Origin: CAZXVU01 sp964644465
Lineage (GTDB): Bacteria > Chlamydiota > Chlamydiia > Chlamydiales > SM23-39
Length of the DNA: 6,614 bases
Direction of reading: 5' to 3'
Assembly: GCA_964644465.1 (NCBI GenBank)
Contig: CAZXVU010000114.1
Location: forward strand, 1 to 6,614
In this document: one piece after another, positions 3,621 through 6,614 of the stretch
Layout: each line of letters opens with the position of its first letter
Position numbering within the stretch: position 1 is the first letter of the stretch
Notes under the pieces: model-generated
Databases searched by the model: none
What the model saw: only the letters and a program-made list of their open reading frames with translations
What the model was told of the DNA's origin: nothing
Program-made: the position numbers and the translations under genes

Positions 3621-6614
3621 TCGAAGATGAGCCTAACAAGTGCTAAAACAAATCGGGTGCTGAAGATCATTCTCCTGGCTTTTTTAGCCATTGTCCTGCG
3701 CATTTGGCACTTGGAGGTCATCCAGAGGGAAGATAAGATTCAAGAGGCTATAAGGCCGCAGCAAAGAAATATTTTACTCAGAGCGGACCGGGGCACTATC
3801 TGCGACCGCTTCAATATCCCATTAGCTTTGAATAGAATCTGCTATAACGCCGCCATCTATTACGGTCAGATTGCGCAAATTCCCGTCGTTTCTTGGAAAA
3901 CAAATGCAGAGGGAAAGCGGGTACGGGTCTATGCGCGTAAAGAATATATTCGAGAATTGGCGAAAGTATTGGCCGATTTGATCGATGTCGATGCCGGAAG
4001 GATCGAAGATTTGATCCATTCAAAAGCCTCCCTTTTTCCCCACGTTCCCTTCATTGTTAAATCAGGGATCTCAGAAGCCGAGCATTACCGGCTGAAGATG
4101 CTTGAAAAAGATTGGCTGGGCATCCATGCGGAAATCGGAGCGGAGCGTTTCTATCCCCTGGGGAAAACGGCCTGTAATCTGATTGGATCGATGGGGGCGA
4201 TCAGTTCCAATGAATATGCGGCAATCGCAGGAGAGATTGGGATCCTCCAGCAAGCGATTGAAACCTACGAACAAGGGATCGAAAACTCCCTTCCGGACGG
4301 ATATGGATCTTTTGAAGAGGTCTATAGAAGATTTCATGAGCTGAAGGAAAAAGCCTACACTTTGAGCGACTTGGTTGGGAAAACGGGGATCGAAGCGCAA
4401 TTTGAAGAGGAGCTGCGGGGATATTTTGGGAAGAAAATATTTGAAGTAGACCAGAAGGGGCGCTCTTTAAGAGAGCTGTCGGGAGGGAGGCCCTCCGTAG
4501 CAGGAAGGCAGGTTGTCCTGTCCATTTCTTCAGAGCTGCAGCAATTCGCCGAATCTCTCTTAGCCCAGGACGATAAAGCACGCGACGGCCGAAGCCTCGG
4601 CCTCGATCCTTCGGATAAAAAACGGAAAGTCCAAAAACAGCCTTGGATCAAAGGCGGCGCTATTGTTGCTCTGGACCCAAATACTGGGGAAGTATTGGCG
4701 CTTGCAAGCTATCCCCGTTTCGACCCAAATGATTTTATCCCTTCGGGAAATCCCGCATTGAAGAAACAAAATCAGATCTGCCGATGGTTGGAAACTGATC
4801 ATTTTATCGCTTCAGTGTGGGATGGAAAAGAATCTTTAGTCCGTGAGCGGTATTCAAAACAATTTACCGAAGATAGGCAGGAAGTATCCTGGGAATTCTA
4901 CCTCGATCTGATCCTTCCCGCAGAATCTCCAATCCGATCTTTTTTTCATCGGGTCGATACTGTGAAAGGAGCCATCCAAGTTCAAGAAGATTTTGAAGCG
5001 CTCCTATATTATTCAAAAGCTCCTGACCCTCTTTCCCTGGTGGATGCTCTCTTTCCAGAGGGCCAAAAGAGCCGCTCAGCAATCACCGAAGCGTTGCGCA
5101 TCCATCAAGAAGCCCATGCAGCTGAAAAACGACTGGAGAGCCTCTTAAACCCCATTCCTTCGAATAGCGACAAGCTATTTGCAATCGATCTTTGCCGTAT
5201 GGCAGTGTATAGCCCCGCTTTTACAGATCCTTTGATTGCTCAAATAGGCTCTCTTAAAATCAGCGCTTACCGCTCTCTTTGCCAATCCTTTCAACGCATT
5301 GAAATAGGCGCGCGCAGATCGAGACAAGAAAAGTTCCATCGGGAAGAGTTTGAAGCTTGGAGAGAGGCGCACCAAAAAGAATTCCTCGCAGAAAAAAGGA
5401 AATGGGAAAAAGAGAAAAAGACGTTTGCCCGCCCTTATGTGGACTATCTCGATCAAAAAGAAAAAGAGCTCTTTGCTGTGTTTTGGGAAGAGAAAAAGCT
5501 CGAACTCTTAAGAGAATTGATCTCTGAACAAAAAGAAGAAGTCCAACTTCGGGACTTCTGCAAAAAGCTCGACGGGGAACTCTCCGAACAACTTTTACGC
5601 ACATTCCGTTCTTTTTCTCAATTGGACAGAACTCTTTTGACGACTTACAAAACACTCAGGAATCGAAAAGGAGTGCAGACGGAAAAAGATTTGGCCGCCG
5701 CTTTTTATCCAATAGGTGGGTTTGGGTTCACGCGCTCTTTTGCTTTCCAATCGGGGACTCCTCAAGGATCCATCTTTAAATTAGTGACCAGCTATGCAGG
5801 GCTTGTCCAAAACCAAAATCCAACTTTGGTGGACGAAATCAACGGCCAAACAGTTGCCTTCCAGATAAACGGGACCCCTTATCCCCGTTTCTACAAAGGA
5901 GGACGGCTTCCCCGTAGCCATTTACCGCGCATCGGGAAAATTGATATCTCTGGAGCGCTTGAGCAATCGAGTAATTCTTTTTTCGCTGTGCTCGCTGGGG
6001 ATTATTTGGAGAATCCTGAAGATTTGTCCCGAGCTGCAAAGTTATTTGGGTTTGGAGAAAAAACGGGGATCGAACTTCCTGGAGAAACTCGAGGAAAAGT
6101 CCCCTCTGATTTAAAATCAAATCGGACGGGCCTTTATTCAACAGCGATCGGACAGCATACTCTCCTAAATACGCCTCTGCAAACAGCAAGCATGCTCGCA
6201 GCCATTGCCAATGGCGGATATCTTCTCAAACCTAAAATCGCAAAAGCCGCCCTCGGATTTTCTCCTGACCGACAGCCTTTAGATGTCTTCTCCGGCAATT
6301 CCTATTTTGCAAAAGAGCAGCTCGATGCGATCGGCATTCCTTTCCCGCTCTTCACCAGCGTCCAATCCCACAAAGCTCTAGAGAATCTATTAGAAAATCC
6401 CACTGAAATTAAACGGCAGGTCCCTTTATCCCCGCCAGTGCGCACTTTGCTGCTCGATGGGATGGACAAAGCCGTTTGGAGCGCAAAAGGAAGCGCACGC
6501 CCTTCAGTGATCAGGCATCTCCTCTCCAATCCGATGCTCATGCGCGAATATCTCTCTTTAGAACATCAGATGATCGGAAAAACCAGCACCGCCGAAATCC
6601 TTTATAATCCCAAC
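3618..6614 (+). CDS. pbpB: Class B penicillin-binding protein (chlamydial PBP2 type), partial at 3' end
   Basis: A peptidoglycan transpeptidase that cross-links stem peptides on the outer face of the inner membrane; in Chlamydia, PBP2 acts in the division-linked peptidoglycan ring. 999 codons are visible and the frame is open at the window edge. Seen: a short cytosolic N-terminus, one membrane segment (about 14-32), the N-terminal domain motif RGTICDR (58-64), RFYP (177-180), LVGKTGIEAQFEEELRG from 252, and the start of the transpeptidase domain at GGAIVALDPNTGEVLALASYP (first residue 346). About 345 residues then separate FDPNDF (368-373) from the catalytic SIFK (Ser718, Lys721), where E. 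coli PBP3 has about 30. This insertion is charged, with a likely coiled coil around 565-645 rich in Lys and Glu. SSN (784-786) is the second motif. The third reads KTS (988-990) instead of KTG/KSG, followed by TAE. Chlamydial PBP2 is known to be over 1000 residues, so length and insertion fit the lineage. It is divergent from the rpsB operon. Confidence 0.95.
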   Translation, partial: MSKMSLTSAKTNRVLKIILLAFLAIVLRIWHLEVIQREDKIQEAIRPQQRNILLRADRGTICDRFNIPLALNRICYNAAIYYGQIAQIPVVSWKTNAEGKRVRVYARKEYIRELAKVLADLIDVDAGRIEDLIHSKASLFPHVPFIVKSGISEAEHYRLKMLEKDWLGIHAEIGAERFYPLGKTACNLIGSMGAISSNEYAAIAGEIGILQQAIETYEQGIENSLPDGYGSFEEVYRRFHELKEKAYTLSDLVGKTGIEAQFEEELRGYFGKKIFEVDQKGRSLRELSGGRPSVAGRQVVLSISSELQQFAESLLAQDDKARDGRSLGLDPSDKKRKVQKQPWIKGGAIVALDPNTGEVLALASYPRFDPNDFIPSGNPALKKQNQICRWLETDHFIASVWDGKESLVRERYSKQFTEDRQEVSWEFYLDLILPAESPIRSFFHRVDTVKGAIQVQEDFEALLYYSKAPDPLSLVDALFPEGQKSRSAITEALRIHQEAHAAEKRLESLLNPIPSNSDKLFAIDLCRMAVYSPAFTDPLIAQIGSLKISAYRSLCQSFQRIEIGARRSRQEKFHREEFEAWREAHQKEFLAEKRKWEKEKKTFARPYVDYLDQKEKELFAVFWEEKKLELLRELISEQKEEVQLRDFCKKLDGELSEQLLRTFRSFSQLDRTLLTTYKTLRNRKGVQTEKDLAAAFYPIGGFGFTRSFAFQSGTPQGSIFKLVTSYAGLVQNQNPTLVDEINGQTVAFQINGTPYPRFYKGGRLPRSHLPRIGKIDISGALEQSSNSFFAVLAGDYLENPEDLSRAAKLFGFGEKTGIELPGETRGKVPSDLKSNRTGLYSTAIGQHTLLNTPLQTASMLAAIANGGYLLKPKIAKAALGFSPDRQPLDVFSGNSYFAKEQLDAIGIPFPLFTSVQSHKALENLLENPTEIKRQVPLSPPVRTLLLDGMDKAVWSAKGSARPSVIRHLLSNPMLMREYLSLEHQMIGKTSTAEILYNPN

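Noticed and set aside
3422..3646. 74-codon plus-strand ORF through the GC-rich block
   Set aside because: It overlaps the pbpB start in another frame, has no ribosome binding site I can see, and its Arg/Gly/Pro-rich composition simply reflects the GC-rich sequence.
4377..4388. GKTG in pbpB as the KTG active-site box
   Set aside because: It lies in the N-terminal domain before the catalytic serine, in the common class B context G-K/L-x-G-I/L-E; the real third motif must follow SSN.
5260..5655. Long minus-strand ORF within pbpB
   Set aside because: The pbpB frame here is uninterrupted and consistent with the protein's charged insertion; the antisense frame has no supporting motif.

Overview
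The window looks like chromosomal DNA from a member of the phylum Chlamydiota, probably an environmental (non-Chlamydiaceae) lineage. Two things suggest this. One is the gene set: tRNA-Gly, rpsB, tsf, pyrH and frr next to a very long class B penicillin-binding protein. The other is the large charged insertion in that protein, which resembles the unusually long chlamydial PBP2. In Chlamydia, as I recall, pbpB, ompA and rpsB are neighbours in that order. Here pbpB and the rpsB operon face away from each other and no porin gene lies between them. The assignment rests on gene order and protein features read by eye, not on a search.

Layout, minus strand (positions 1-3157, read right to left): tRNA-Gly(UCC), then rpsB (ribosomal protein S2, TTG start), tsf (EF-Ts), pyrH (UMP kinase), frr (ribosome recycling factor), and a tRNA-Glu(UUC) whose 3' end is cut by the window edge. 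The four protein genes are packed tightly: a 14-nt gap, a 4-nt ATGA overlap and a 4-nt gap. They very probably form one translation-centred operon. Its products assemble the small subunit (S2), recharge EF-Tu (EF-Ts), supply UDP for pyrimidine nucleotides (UMP kinase) and recycle ribosomes after termination (RRF).

Middle (3158-3617): a 460-nt gap between the divergent units. It starts AT-rich (about 33% GC by hand count over 3161-3349), with a candidate promoter for the minus-strand operon and a possible 33-codon ORF on the plus strand that has a good ribosome binding site. At 3350 the composition jumps to about 69% GC for roughly 180 nt. That block holds several short GC hairpins inside an 11-bp long-range pairing. 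A 9-bp perfect hairpin follows near pbpB. I do not recognise this block; it is the most unusual part of the window.

Right (3618-6614): pbpB on the plus strand, open through the window edge, 999 codons visible. It has an N-terminal membrane anchor, a class B PBP N-terminal domain, and a transpeptidase domain split by an insertion of roughly 300 residues. The active-site motifs SIFK, SSN and KTS are all present, the last in place of the usual KTG/KSG.
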